The notes: generated by a model not told the origin, from the sequence alone. Counted from the stretch's first letter, positions 1-9,742 are shown. The stretch is DNA of 64,000 nt from Streptomyces tsukubensis (GCF_003932715.1 NZ_CP020700.1:6222501-6286500), one strand, 5' to 3'. Translations and numbers: made by a program.

Positions 1-486
1 GGCGACTTCGCCGTCTCCGTCGCGGCCGACGGGCTGCCCGGCGGCACCCTCGCCGGGCCCGTCGCCGCCTCACCCACCCCCGTCGACCCGCTGGGCGTGA
101 TCCCGGGCGGCACCCTGCGCGCCCTCGCCGACGGACGCCAGGAGACGGCCGGCGGCGGACCGGCCGCGCGCGCCGACGACGACGCCAGGACCACCGTCTC
201 CCTCAGCCCCGGCAACGGCACCCTCGGCTACGCCCTGGCCTGGGTCAACCTCGAACCACCGACGGCGGCCCACCTCCACCGGGGCGCACTCGGCCGCACC
301 GGCCCGGTCGCCGTACCGCTGATCACCGCACCCCTGCCGCCGACGCTGATCGCCGTCTCGGGCACGGCCGAGGTCGAGGACACCGCTGTCCTGCGGGAAC
401 TGGCCGCGGCCCCGGGCGGCTTCTACGCCGATCTGCACACCCGGTCGTTCCCCGCGGGCGCGGTCCGCGGCCAGGTGTTCCGCTGA
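1..486 (+). CDS. CHRD-domain protein, C-terminal part
   Basis: The frame is open from the first base, so the start lies upstream of the window. The visible 161 residues end in a pattern typical of CHRD (chordin-like) domains: alternating beta-strand segments, HLHRGALGRTGPV, then a closing FYADLHTRSFPAGAVRGQV. An earlier stretch (GDFAVSVAADGLPGG) may be the end of another repeat. CHRD proteins in bacteria are usually exported, but no signal peptide can be checked here. Biochemical function is unknown. A strong hairpin follows directly. Confidence 0.8.
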   Translation, partial: GDFAVSVAADGLPGGTLAGPVAASPTPVDPLGVIPGGTLRALADGRQETAGGGPAARADDDARTTVSLSPGNGTLGYALAWVNLEPPTAAHLHRGALGRTGPVAVPLITAPLPPTLIAVSGTAEVEDTAVLRELAAAPGGFYADLHTRSFPAGAVRGQVFR

Positions 487-507
487 CCGGACCCCGAAGC
501 CGGGGAA

Positions 508-548
508 AGGGGCGGGGCGGTTCCTGTGATGGGAACCGCCCCGCCCCT
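508..548. terminator. Convergent bidirectional terminator
   Basis: 17-bp perfect arms (508-524 and 532-548) around a 7-nt loop, between the convergent CHRD and lipoprotein genes. There is no U-tract, as usual for Streptomyces. Confidence 0.85.
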
Positions 549-564
549 CGCCGTACCCCGGCCG

Positions 565-1527
565 CTACTTGGCCAGTGCGCCGTCCGCGCGGACCGCGAA
601 CCAGGTGCCGCCCACGCCCTGCCCCTTGGTCTCGCCCGGTGCCTTGTCACCGGTGAACCAGTACAGCGGCCAGCAGTCGACGGTGAGCTGCCGGGTGCCG
701 TCGGGGCGCTTGTACTCGATGATCAGCTTCGGGTCGATGCCGGTGGCCTGCGCGACGGCGGCCTTGTCGAGCATCTTCGCGGGCCGCCAGGTGTCCAGGC
801 ACGGGCCGGTGCAGTTGGACTTCATCGGCCAGTCGGTGTCCTTGGTGAAGCGGTAGAGCGTCCGGCCCTTGCCGTCCCGGACGATCGGCCCCAGCTTCGC
901 GTCCTTGCGGACCGAGAGCGGCGGCAGCGCCCCGGCCGCGTCACCCGTACCCGTACTCGTATCCGAGCCCGTGCCGGATCCGGCGGCGGCGCCCGCCTTG
1001 GCCTTGCTTCCGTCGGGGGCGGCCGCGAACCAGGTGCCGCCGACGCCCTGGCCGTTGGTCTGCCGCGGCGCGGTGTCCTTGGCGAACCGGTAGAGCGGCC
1101 ACCCCTTGAGCGTGAGCTGCTGGGTGCCGTCGGCGCGGGTGACCTTGCCGAGCAGGGCCGCGTTCATCCCGTCGGCCGCCCTGGCATCCGCGGCGAGCAC
1201 CGGCGGCCAGGCCTTCGCGCAGTCGCCTTCGCAGACCGACTTGGGCGGCGAGGCGGTGTCGCTGTCGAAGCGGTAGAGGGTGAAACCGGCGCTGTCGGTG
1301 ACCACGGGGCCCAGCGGCCCGCTCGTCCAGATACTCAGCTTCCCCGCGGTGACGGGCCGTACCCCGGCGGCCTGGGCCGTACCACCGCCGGCCGGGGCCG
1401 CCGCCTGGGCGGCACCGGCCTTCTTCGCATCGCCGCCGTCCTTGGTCTCGCCGCCGCAGGCGGTCAGCAGGACGAGCGCGGCCGCGGCACCGGCCGCCGT
1501 CACCACGGTGCTCCGGAGATTGCGCAT
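565..1527 (-). CDS. Secreted-repeat (PF03640-type) lipoprotein
   Basis: 320 residues. A short basic N-terminus and hydrophobic segment end in the lipobox LLTAC (Cys24), so a diacylglycerol-anchored lipoprotein is predicted. After a flexible Ala/Gly linker come two pairs of the secreted repeat seen in SCO0930-like proteins. Each has a GFTLYRF or GRTLYRF strand, a Cys-x3-Cys (CEGDCAKAWPP, CTGPCLDTWRP), and a closing GWPLYRF or CWPLYWF with GQGVGGTWFA. The repeats are thought to be redox or cell-envelope related, but no activity is established. An ECF-type promoter lies about 165 nt upstream on the same strand, which ties the gene to the ECF/type VII locus. Confidence 0.9.
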   Translation of the reverse strand: MRNLRSTVVTAAGAAAALVLLTACGGETKDGGDAKKAGAAQAAAPAGGGTAQAAGVRPVTAGKLSIWTSGPLGPVVTDSAGFTLYRFDSDTASPPKSVCEGDCAKAWPPVLAADARAADGMNAALLGKVTRADGTQQLTLKGWPLYRFAKDTAPRQTNGQGVGGTWFAAAPDGSKAKAGAAAGSGTGSDTSTGTGDAAGALPPLSVRKDAKLGPIVRDGKGRTLYRFTKDTDWPMKSNCTGPCLDTWRPAKMLDKAAVAQATGIDPKLIIEYKRPDGTRQLTVDCWPLYWFTGDKAPGETKGQGVGGTWFAVRADGALAK

Positions 1528-1691
1528 GATGGTCCCCTCGTTTCTTCGTCGGTTCTTCGCTGGTTCTTCGTCGTCCGGGCCGCCCCGGGGGCCGGGGAGG
1601 AGGCCGCCGGCCTCCGGGGCGGAGTCTGCCGAGCCGTCTCGGGACTCCCCGCGGTCCGCGTCCCTTCTGGCTTCCGGTGCGGACTCGCCAT

Positions 1692-1720
1692 CAACACGGC
1701 CCGGGAATACGGGCGGTTCA
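1692..1720 (-). promoter_or_regulatory. ECF-type promoter, site A (lipoprotein)
   Basis: On the minus strand TGAACCG, 15 nt, CGTGTTG. It lies in the 331-nt gap 1528-1858 upstream of the lipoprotein gene and matches five other sites in the first 16.5 kb. The rest of the gap is unremarkable apart from a GGAA/TTCC-rich stretch; the 5' leader would be about 150 nt. Confidence 0.7.
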
Positions 1721-1858
1721 GCCGGTCGAAGGGAAATGCAGATTTCTTTTCCGGTCCCTTCCGGAAGACTTCCCGGGGAAGGGAGGAGAGGGATTTCCGG
1801 TACGCCGGAAACGCCCTCGGCGAAACGAGCCGGGGCGTATTCCGGAAAAGGTCAGCCC

Positions 1859-3541
1859 CTAGATTCGGTCCGCCGCGGTCGGCTGCGGGGCCGGGACCGT
1901 CACCCGCAGGCCCAGCACCCCGAGGTCGACCGTGCCCTCGGGCTCCGCGTACCACCGCCAGTGCGCTCCCGGTACGTCTCCGGCCACCAGCGCCGTCCAG
2001 CCGCCGCGCGGCGACGCCAGTTCGGCCAGGGCCCGCGCCTCGTCGGCGTCCGGAGGGCGCAGCACCAGCAGAAAGCCCGCGACCGCGCCCCGGCCGCCCG
2101 GTGCGCGGACCAGACCCAGACCCAGGCCCTCCGCCGCCTCGAAGACGGCCTCGGGCGCCCGGTCCCGGACCTCGGCCAGCGACCGGATCCGCACCAGTCC
2201 GTGCAGCCCGGGCAGGGTGTCGGCACCGGGGTCGACGGCCACCACCACCGTGTTCTGCCAGGGGAGTTCCAGCAGCCCGTGGGCGAGCGCGGCGACCGTG
2301 TCCCGGGCCACCCGGAGATCGCCCCGCACACTCAGCGCGCCCCTGATACCGCCCAGGCCCACCATGATCTGGGCGCCGTGCTCGTCGACACCGACCCGGG
2401 CCAGATGGGGCAGCGCCGGTCCGGAGACCGCGTCACCGCCGGCCTTCGGCCTTCCGAGCGCCTCGGGGAGGCCGTCGCGCCGCCAGCTGTACGGGGTGAC
2501 CTCGGTCCACGGCAGCGGCGCCCGGTCCGCGCCCGATACGGCCACCAGCAGCCCGTTGTCCTCCACCCGGACGGTGTGCACCTGCGGCGGGGCCGTGTCC
2601 CGGGCCAGTTCGTCCAGTGCCCCGCGGACCACGACCGGGGTACGGCTGTCGGCGGCGAGCCGCCGGGCCAGAGCCGTCCGGCGGCGGCGCCGCAGGGCGA
2701 GGGCGAGCGGGCGCGGCAGGCGGGGCCGCAGCATCCGGCCGGTCCGGCGCAGCCCGCGGCCCGCCGCCCGGAGCGCCCGGGCCAGTGCACGGCGGGCGAT
2801 GATTCCCACGGTCAGCGCCGCGACCCCGGCGACCCCGCCGACGAGGAGCGGCAGGGGCACCCGGTCGCCGATGGACGCGAAGGGGTTGGCGGAGTTCGCG
2901 GCGCTCGTGGAGCGGGTGACGGCCGGTGCGGTCCCCGTGCCGGGCGGGGCGCCCGTCCCCGCCGGGGCGCCGTTCTCACCGGGCAGGGCGCCGAACTGCA
3001 CGTCCTGGCCTTCGGCGTCGGCCGGCAGCCGCAGCGCGAAGCCGGGAACGACCTGTTCGGCGCCGAGGAAGAGCTGTCCGTCGGGCAGGGCGCGGCCCGT
3101 GTTGAGGACCAGGATCTCCTGGAACCGGTCGGGGTCGCCGAGGGTGCGCCCGGCGATACCGGCCAGGTCGTCCACCCGGCCGCCGTTCTCCTCCGGCGAT
3201 TTGACCACGTAGTACTTGCTCAGTTCATTCGCCAGTTCAGTGGCCAGTTCAGTGGTCAGTTCTTTGGCCGGGGCGAGTCCGGGTGGCAGCGCGGGCGCGG
3301 CGGCGGGCGCCGGTCCGGGGGCTGCGAGCGGTGCGGCGGGTACGGCCGCCTGCGCGGGCGCGGGCAGCAGCAACAGCGCGCCGAAGGCCAGCACCGGCAG
3401 TGCCGCGCGCGCTCCACGGCGGCCGTTCGCCCGGAGCCGTACCGCCACGGCATGCGCAGCCGCAGCCGTAGTTGTAGGTGCGGCAGCCGCCGCTGTCCCG
3501 CCGCGCCCGTACCCGGGCGCTTCTCTGGGGTCGTCCCGCAT
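1859..3541 (-). CDS. LysM-like membrane protein of the type VII locus
   Basis: 560 residues from the ATG at 3541, chosen because GGAGGAGGA sits just upstream. A hydrophobic segment lies near residues 45-64. After a Pro/Ala-rich stretch comes a LysM-like domain (about 95-160: YVVKSPEENGGRVDDLA...NTGRALPDGQLFLGAEQVVPGFALRLP). A second membrane segment (VPLPLLVGGVAGVAALTVGII) precedes an Arg-rich region and a cytosolic alpha/beta C-terminal part without a recognised family. LysM-containing membrane proteins accompany many actinobacterial ESX-like loci. Here it is transcribed divergently from the giant candidate substrate. A role as envelope scaffold is inference. Confidence 0.8.
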   Translation of the reverse strand: MRDDPREAPGYGRGGTAAAAAPTTTAAAAHAVAVRLRANGRRGARAALPVLAFGALLLLPAPAQAAVPAAPLAAPGPAPAAAPALPPGLAPAKELTTELATELANELSKYYVVKSPEENGGRVDDLAGIAGRTLGDPDRFQEILVLNTGRALPDGQLFLGAEQVVPGFALRLPADAEGQDVQFGALPGENGAPAGTGAPPGTGTAPAVTRSTSAANSANPFASIGDRVPLPLLVGGVAGVAALTVGIIARRALARALRAAGRGLRRTGRMLRPRLPRPLALALRRRRRTALARRLAADSRTPVVVRGALDELARDTAPPQVHTVRVEDNGLLVAVSGADRAPLPWTEVTPYSWRRDGLPEALGRPKAGGDAVSGPALPHLARVGVDEHGAQIMVGLGGIRGALSVRGDLRVARDTVAALAHGLLELPWQNTVVVAVDPGADTLPGLHGLVRIRSLAEVRDRAPEAVFEAAEGLGLGLVRAPGGRGAVAGFLLVLRPPDADEARALAELASPRGGWTALVAGDVPGAHWRWYAEPEGTVDLGVLGLRVTVPAPQPTAADRI

Positions 3542-3583
3542 CTTCCGTCTCCTCCTCCGCCGGTGGCCGTCGTGCTCGGGGGA

Positions 3584-3612
3584 GCACACGGGCTCCGCCG
3601 CGAACCGGTTCA
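3584..3612 (-). promoter_or_regulatory. ECF-type promoter, site B (LysM protein)
   Basis: Minus strand TGAACCG-N15-CGTGTGC, about 40 nt before the ATG at 3541. Its -35 box and that of site C form the arms of a 9-bp inverted repeat (ACCGGTTCA/TGAACCGGT), so the two promoters are back to back. Confidence 0.75.
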
Positions 3613-3633
3613 ACGGGCCGTTCCGGGCGGTGC

Positions 3634-3661
3634 TGAACCGGTCGCGGCGGCCCGTACGTGA
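3634..3661 (+). promoter_or_regulatory. ECF-type promoter, site C (giant substrate)
   Basis: TGAACCG, 16 nt, CGTGAC on the plus strand, ending about 40 nt before the ATG at 3703. The spacer is one base longer than at the sister sites and the -10 is CGTGA rather than CGTGT. Confidence 0.65.
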
Positions 3662-3702
3662 CTTGGCTCGGTGACCGGACCAGGAGGCCAGGAGGCGGGC
3701 AG

Positions 3703-6700
3703 ATGCCGCGACGACACACCACGGGCTGGGAGGTCCTCGGCTTCGGCGAGGACCCGACGCCCGGGAACCCGGACGATATCCGCGTCCTCGCGGGGACCTA
3801 CCGCGAACTGGGCGACCAGGCCGGGGAGGGCGTCGAACTGCTCCGCGGCGACGGGCGGATCCGCAACGGCAAGGGGCAGGCGATGGACGCCCTCCGGGAG
3901 CGGATCCGGGAGGTCCCCGGGATGCTGGAGCGCACCCGTGACTCCTTCCGGCGGGCCTCCGACGCCTACCGGGACTACGCCGGTGAGCTGGAACAGGCGC
4001 AGGGCATGCTCGACGAGGCGATCGACATCGGGCAGGCCAACGAGGCCCTGGCGAAGACCGAGGTGCCCGCGTCGGCCCCGGACGCCGCACCCGAACAGGT
4101 CGCCGCCGACGACGCCGAACGGGACCGGGTCGCGGGGGCCCGGGCCGAGCTGGACCGGGCCGTCGCCCTCGGGCGGCAGGCCGAGTCGCTGCGGTCCGGC
4201 GCCTCCGGCCGGGCCTCGGTCACCCTGCGGGACGCCGCCGACGACGCCATCGAGGAACGCGACCCCCTGAAGAAGATCGGGGACTTCCTCGCCGACAACC
4301 CGATCGTCGAGCTGATCGCCGGGATCGTCATCGGCATCATCTCGGTGTTCTTCCCCGTCATCGGGATACTCCTCGGTGCTGCGCTGCTCGCCTTCTCGGT
4401 GATCCGGATGGTCTCCCAGGGGAAGATCGACGTCGGTGAGCTGCTGATCAACATCCTGACCCTGGTGCCGGGCGGGGTGCTGCTCGGCGCCCTCGGCAAG
4501 ATCGGGGCCTCGGTCGCCAAGGTGGCGAAACTGGCGCCGCTGCTGGCCAAGTTCGGCAAGGGGACGGGAACGATCTCGGCGGCCGTGACCAAGGCGCTCC
4601 AGGGGTCGACCGCCTTCCGGAAGTTCTTCGGCCCGCTCGGCAAGGGGATCGCCGGGCTGAAGACCAATCCGGCACTTGCCCTGGCCGGGAAGGTCGCGGT
4701 CGACGCCGGTACCGATTTCACTCTGGGACTGACCGCTTCGGCCATTACCGCGGGCGTCGAGAAGAAACCCCTGGACGTCAAGAACGCGGTCATCGGGGCG
4801 GCTATCGGGGCCGCGCTCGCCGGTGGTTTCGCCGCTTTCGGCGGTACGGCGCTGGCGAACAACGTCAAGAACGCCTTTACGGTGAAGGGGAAATTCAAAA
4901 GCAATATCGACAAGGCTTTCTCGAAGCAGAGCTTCGGCTTCGGGCCCGACGGGAAGTTCGCCTTCGGGAACCTGCTCTTCGTGGACGGGGTGGGATTCCC
5001 GCAGAAGACCGGATTCCACGGTCTCAAGGGCAAGACGTCGTCCAGCGCCGAGACCGGCGCGGTCTCCACCAAGATCACCACTCCGGAGGGGCTGGCGACG
5101 GAGACGAAGATCGACCCGGGTGCCCAGAAGCCGCCGCAGGACGGGGCCGCACCGCCGCCGGTCGTCACGGCGAAGACCACGACCCCGGACGGGTTCACCT
5201 CCGAGACCGGGGGCGGCATCAACACCATCACCTCGCCGGAGGGCGACACGGTGGTCTCCGACGGGACCACGACGACGGTGGAGACGCCCGTTCCGCAGGG
5301 CAAGAACCCGCTGACGACGACGTTGACGCCCGACGGCTTCACCACATCGGGGCCGTTCGGCGAGATCTCGAAGGGGCCGGACGGGACGACGATCGCGGGG
5401 CCCCGGCCGCCCGTACCCGAAGCCCAGGCCCCCGGCAACGGAAACGACGGCAACGCCAACGCACCCGGCAACGCCAACGCACCCGGCAACGCCGAAGGGA
5501 TCGGGATCGGCAACAACCCGGTCAATGTCCCGGGCGCGGGCAACGCGGGCCCGGCGAACAACCCGGGCAACGCCGGTGACGGCGGCCAGCCGCCGCAGCC
5601 CCCGCCCCCGGCCCCTCCGAAGTTCGTCATCGACGCCGACGGCATCGGCACGCCCGGCGGTGGTCTGTCCGCCGGGGACAACGGCAGCTTCAACACCGTC
5701 ACCACCGACACCGCCACCATCACCAACGAGAACAAGGTGATCGACGTCTTCGACCGGCCGGGCCCCGGCGACGGCGATCTGCCCGTGGTCTCCTTCACCC
5801 CCGGCACCGGCGCGATCACGGTCAACACCCCCGGCGACCACACCCTGACCACCACCCCCGGCAACCCGGGCCAAGTGACCGTCGACACCAACCAGGTGGA
5901 CCTCGGAGCCAACGGCGGGATCACCTTCACCAACGGCGGCAACGGCCAGACCGTCACCCTTCCGCCGCCCGGTGCCACCGGCCCCGTGACCGTCCAGGAC
6001 GGCCCCACGACCACGGCCATCGGCCTGGACGGCACTGCCACCGTCACCACCCCCGGCGGCCCCGCGACCTCCCTCGGGGCCAACGGATTCTCCACGAGCA
6101 CCGGCGGCGCGAATCCGACCACCGTCGTCTTCGACGGCCCCTCCGGCACCCTCGGCGTCACCCCGGGCGGCGGTCCGAAGGTCACCGTGGACCCGGCGGG
6201 CGGTTTCGCCGTGGGCGGGGTGAACGGCACCGGCCCCGGCACCGGAACCTTCGGCGGGCCCGGCGGGAGCGTCGGCTTCGGGCCCGGCGGTCACACCCTC
6301 ACCCCACCCGGTACGGACGGGGTCCCGTTCACGGTCGGGCCCGACGGCTCCTTCACCGGCGGCGGTATCCAGCAGGCCCCCAACGGCGCCGTCACCACCG
6401 GCGGAACGCCCTTCCCGACGAAGATCGCCCCGCCCGACGCGAACGGCCACACCGTCGTCACCTCCAACGGCCTCGACCTGACCGTCGGGGACGGCGGCGA
6501 GCTGACCGTGAAGGTCTACCAGCCGGGCGGCGAGATCACGGTGGAGCAGTACGGGGCCCAGCCCACCCTCACCCAGCCCGTGAACTTCGGCGACGCCGCC
6601 ATCGGCGTCGACGCCACGGGCGGCCCGGTGATCACCGTCGACGCCGGGCAGGGCACCGTACTGACCGTGAACGGCGGTGTCTCCACCGTCGCTTCGGGCC

Positions 6701-9315
6701 CGTTCACCACCACCCACGGGCCCGGCGGCCTCAGCACCACCCTGCCGGGGATTCCCGGGACCGGGGGAGCGCCCGGCACACCGGGCGGGACGGTCTCCAC
6801 CGGCCCGGCCGGCCCCACCACGATCACCCAGGGCCCCACCACAGTGACGACGAACCCCGTCACGGGCACCACCACCGTCAACAGCGGTACGGGCGGGCCG
6901 ACCGTCACCGTCACCCCCGCCGACGCCGACGCGAACACCCCGCTCACCGTCACCACTTCGGACGGCACCGCCTCCACCCTCACCGACGGCGGGGCGCAGA
7001 CCTCCTTCGACGGCGCACCGGTGGCCTCCGCGACCGTCGAGACCACCGCGGACGGCCCGGCCACCACCAGCGCGGCACCCGCGGGCGGCCACACCACCGT
7101 CACCCATGGCCCCGCCCACACCACCGCGGCCGACACCGACGGCGGGTTCACCGTCGACGACACCCAGGGCATCCAGTCCGGCGGGGCCACCATCGCCACC
7201 GGGACGGACGGCACCGGACTGCCCGCGGTCTCCGTCACCACGCCCGCCCCCGCGGGCGGAGCCGCGACCTCCACCGTCAACGGGAACGGCATCACCTCAC
7301 CGGGCGCCACCGTCCAGACCCCCGCAGCGGGCGGTGTCGTCGTCACTCCGACGCCGGGCGGGGGCGCGGCACCGACCACGGTCGGCATCGCCCCGGACGG
7401 TGCGCTGCACATCCAGGGGCCCGGCGGCAGCACCGCCGATATCGCCCCGCTCGGCGACGCACCGGCCCAGGGCCCGAACCAGAACCCGGGCGGCGGGAAC
7501 CCCGGCGGCGGGACCGTCCCCGGCGCCGCCAAGGTCACCAACGCCGACGGCGACACCATCGCCACCTCCGGCACCACCACCACCGTCGTCCAGAACGGTT
7601 TCACCACCACCTTCACCGGCGACGGGGCCAACGGCACCACGGTCACCACCGTCCACGACAAGAGCGGCACCGGGCATACGATCGCCGCCGACGGCGGACT
7701 CACCGTCCTGAACCCGCCCGGCCAGGCCACCATCACCGCGACCAGCACCGGCGGCACCGTCGTCACCCCGCCGAACACCGGCCCCTTCCTGGGCCATCCG
7801 GAGCTGGCGGGCGGCGGCAACACCCTCTCCAACGGGCAGAACGGGCAGCCGGGACCGACCGTCACCACCCCCGGCAGCGACCCGGTCGTGGACCCCGGCA
7901 GCACGGTCGTCCACCACCCCGGCCAGGTCAACGGCCTCGACGGTGTCGTCACCGTCACCCACGGCCCGGCCACCGGCTCCTTCGCCCCCGGCGGGCCGAC
8001 CGAACTCAATCCCTCCGGAAACCAGGTGGGCGGGCAGACCATCGACACGGCGGGCAACCCGGTGGGCGACCAGCCCGGCCAGACGAAGATCAGCACCGTC
8101 ACCGGCGACGGCCAGGGCCAGATCTCCGTACCCGCCTTCGACGGCGCGGGCACGCTCCAGCACGGCGGCTTCTTCGGCGGCCCGACCACCATCGACACCG
8201 GCACCACCACCATCACCAAGACCACCGACGGCAACGCCGAGAACGTCAGCACCCCGGGCCAGAAGTCCGGTGTGCTCGACGGACCCGCCAACCCCGTCGC
8301 TCCGGCCCCCAAGAACCCGCCCGTCTTCACCGTCGGCGGCACCGACACCAACGGCCCCGGCGTGGAAATGCCGCTCAAGGGCGGCGGAGCCACGGTCCAC
8401 GGCGGCGACTTCGACGTGAAGGCGGTCGGCGGCGGCTCCTTCGAGGTCTCCGTCCCCGGCGCGACCGGCGGCGGAGCCCAGGACTCCGTCGTCGTCAACG
8501 CCGACGGCAGCCTCACCGGACCGGGCGTCGTCCAGCCCCCGGCCGCCCAAGGCGGACAGCTGCCACCGCCGACCATCACCCTCGGCAACGGCGCCGTGGT
8601 GACCGCGGGCACCCCGCCCACCTTCACCCCGCCGGCCAACGGCGGCACCACCACCCTCACCTTCAACACCAACAACGGCACCGCCACCACCCACGACCCC
8701 GCCACCGGGATCACCATCGTCCAGCAGCCCGGCGGCACGGCCGAGTTCCAGAACACCGCCGGAGGGCAGAACACCACGCTGACCCTCACCCCCGGCGGCG
8801 TCAGCGGCACGGTCACCACCACCGGCGGCAACCAGCCGGGCACGTACACCGTCGAAGCGGGCAGCAGCGGCGCCGCGCAGATCACGGACCCCGCGGGGCA
8901 GCCCGTCGCGCTCGACCCGGGCGGCTCCTTCCACGAGCAGCACTCGCCGTCCCACGACTACGACGCGCACGTCAACGCGCCCACGGCCACCACCGAGTAC
9001 CACGAGTACGGGTACGAGGCCGCCACCAACGTCATCAAGGGCGTCCTCAGCAGCATCGTCAACGTCGCCCACCAGGTGAACAACCAGGGCGCCGACTTCG
9101 ACACCGCCGTGCAGAACGCGGCCGTCGGACTCGGCAACGGCGTCCCCAACGCCCTCGCCAACAAGGCGCTGGAGAACAAGTACGGCTTCAAGACCGGCGG
9201 ACTGGAGACCGCGCTGGCCGCCATCCCGACGAAGACCATCCACAGCCTCGACAACAACCAGGACACCGGCTACGTCAACCCCAAGCCCGATCCGGCCCTC
9301 ACGTCCGGCGGCTGA
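3703..9315 (+). CDS. Giant Gly/Thr/Pro-repeat protein, candidate type VII substrate
   Basis: 1,870 residues from the ATG at 3703 (GGAGG eight bases upstream). Residues 1-190 resemble the T7SS secretion-signal type of N-terminus: WEVLGFGEDPTPGNP, then long helices (DDIRVLAGTYRELGDQAGEGVELL). Residues about 195-400 hold several hydrophobic or amphipathic helices (PIVELIAGIVIGIISVFFPVIGI). About 470-1750 is low-complexity sequence with recurring TVTTPGG, GPDG and TTT motifs, likely beta-rich, including an NANAPGN tandem near 585. The final 100 residues return to ordinary composition with a helix-rich unit (YEAATNVIKGVLSSIVNVAHQ). No toxin domain is recognised. It is followed by a small ESX-like gene and the ATPase. 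Candidate exported surface protein or effector. Confidence 0.85.
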   Translation: MPRRHTTGWEVLGFGEDPTPGNPDDIRVLAGTYRELGDQAGEGVELLRGDGRIRNGKGQAMDALRERIREVPGMLERTRDSFRRASDAYRDYAGELEQAQGMLDEAIDIGQANEALAKTEVPASAPDAAPEQVAADDAERDRVAGARAELDRAVALGRQAESLRSGASGRASVTLRDAADDAIEERDPLKKIGDFLADNPIVELIAGIVIGIISVFFPVIGILLGAALLAFSVIRMVSQGKIDVGELLINILTLVPGGVLLGALGKIGASVAKVAKLAPLLAKFGKGTGTISAAVTKALQGSTAFRKFFGPLGKGIAGLKTNPALALAGKVAVDAGTDFTLGLTASAITAGVEKKPLDVKNAVIGAAIGAALAGGFAAFGGTALANNVKNAFTVKGKFKSNIDKAFSKQSFGFGPDGKFAFGNLLFVDGVGFPQKTGFHGLKGKTSSSAETGAVSTKITTPEGLATETKIDPGAQKPPQDGAAPPPVVTAKTTTPDGFTSETGGGINTITSPEGDTVVSDGTTTTVETPVPQGKNPLTTTLTPDGFTTSGPFGEISKGPDGTTIAGPRPPVPEAQAPGNGNDGNANAPGNANAPGNAEGIGIGNNPVNVPGAGNAGPANNPGNAGDGGQPPQPPPPAPPKFVIDADGIGTPGGGLSAGDNGSFNTVTTDTATITNENKVIDVFDRPGPGDGDLPVVSFTPGTGAITVNTPGDHTLTTTPGNPGQVTVDTNQVDLGANGGITFTNGGNGQTVTLPPPGATGPVTVQDGPTTTAIGLDGTATVTTPGGPATSLGANGFSTSTGGANPTTVVFDGPSGTLGVTPGGGPKVTVDPAGGFAVGGVNGTGPGTGTFGGPGGSVGFGPGGHTLTPPGTDGVPFTVGPDGSFTGGGIQQAPNGAVTTGGTPFPTKIAPPDANGHTVVTSNGLDLTVGDGGELTVKVYQPGGEITVEQYGAQPTLTQPVNFGDAAIGVDATGGPVITVDAGQGTVLTVNGGVSTVASGPFTTTHGPGGLSTTLPGIPGTGGAPGTPGGTVSTGPAGPTTITQGPTTVTTNPVTGTTTVNSGTGGPTVTVTPADADANTPLTVTTSDGTASTLTDGGAQTSFDGAPVASATVETTADGPATTSAAPAGGHTTVTHGPAHTTAADTDGGFTVDDTQGIQSGGATIATGTDGTGLPAVSVTTPAPAGGAATSTVNGNGITSPGATVQTPAAGGVVVTPTPGGGAAPTTVGIAPDGALHIQGPGGSTADIAPLGDAPAQGPNQNPGGGNPGGGTVPGAAKVTNADGDTIATSGTTTTVVQNGFTTTFTGDGANGTTVTTVHDKSGTGHTIAADGGLTVLNPPGQATITATSTGGTVVTPPNTGPFLGHPELAGGGNTLSNGQNGQPGPTVTTPGSDPVVDPGSTVVHHPGQVNGLDGVVTVTHGPATGSFAPGGPTELNPSGNQVGGQTIDTAGNPVGDQPGQTKISTVTGDGQGQISVPAFDGAGTLQHGGFFGGPTTIDTGTTTITKTTDGNAENVSTPGQKSGVLDGPANPVAPAPKNPPVFTVGGTDTNGPGVEMPLKGGGATVHGGDFDVKAVGGGSFEVSVPGATGGGAQDSVVVNADGSLTGPGVVQPPAAQGGQLPPPTITLGNGAVVTAGTPPTFTPPANGGTTTLTFNTNNGTATTHDPATGITIVQQPGGTAEFQNTAGGQNTTLTLTPGGVSGTVTTTGGNQPGTYTVEAGSSGAAQITDPAGQPVALDPGGSFHEQHSPSHDYDAHVNAPTATTEYHEYGYEAATNVIKGVLSSIVNVAHQVNNQGADFDTAVQNAAVGLGNGVPNALANKALENKYGFKTGGLETALAAIPTKTIHSLDNNQDTGYVNPKPDPALTSGG

Positions 9316-9331
9316 GCAGCCCCCGCGGGAC

Positions 9332-9360
9332 TGAACCGGACCGCCCGTCCGCACGTGTTC
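9332..9360 (+). promoter_or_regulatory. ECF-type promoter, site D (ESX-like protein and ATPase)
   Basis: TGAACCG-N15-CGTGTTC immediately after the giant gene stop codon. It would drive the 98-residue ESX-like gene and the ATPase downstream. Confidence 0.75.
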
Positions 9361-9445
9361 CCGGTACCCACCCGCCGTCCGGCCCGCCCGGGGCCGGACG
9401 GACGGCCCGGGCACCCACCACCCCACCCGATTCCGGAGGAACCCC

Positions 9446-9742
9446 ATGGCCGACTACATCGTCAACGACGAGAAGCTCAACCAGACCGCAGCCAGCACCA
9501 TGAACCAGTACGACACCGCCGTCGCCCAGCTCCAGGCCATCCAGACCGAGCTGAGGTCGCTCGCTGCCGACGGCTACAACACCCCCCACGCCAAATCGGA
9601 CTTCATCCCGTTCGTCGAGGAGTTCTTCCGCGGCTACGACTCCGTGGTCCAGGGCCTGGTCGGCATCTCCAAGTACGTCAAGGCCGTCGGGGACGGCTTC
9701 TCCCAGCTCGACCGGGACCTCGGCGCCAGCCTCCGCGGCTGA
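9446..9742 (+). CDS. Small ESX/WXG100-like helical protein
   Basis: 98 residues, predicted as two helices joined by a turn. It has the length and position of an ESAT-6/WXG100 secretion substrate, lying directly upstream of the FtsK-type ATPase. The Trp-x-Gly turn is absent: the protein has no tryptophan, and the turn reads ADGYNTPHAK. The start follows GGAGGAA with good spacing. By family logic it would form a helical hairpin dimer, alone or with the minus-strand partner at 15057-15365, and be exported through the ATPase. The classification rests on size, predicted fold and context rather than on the signature motif. Confidence 0.8.
   Translation: MADYIVNDEKLNQTAASTMNQYDTAVAQLQAIQTELRSLAADGYNTPHAKSDFIPFVEEFFRGYDSVVQGLVGISKYVKAVGDGFSQLDRDLGASLRG

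Noticed and set aside
5440..5520. Short repeats that could suggest a CRISPR-like or VNTR array.
   Set aside because: They are in-frame codons for an NANAPGN tandem in a low-complexity protein.
3610..9447. Long minus-strand frames opposite the giant repeat protein.
   Set aside because: They mirror its repeats. The plus frame has the ribosome site, the domain structure and the ECF promoter.
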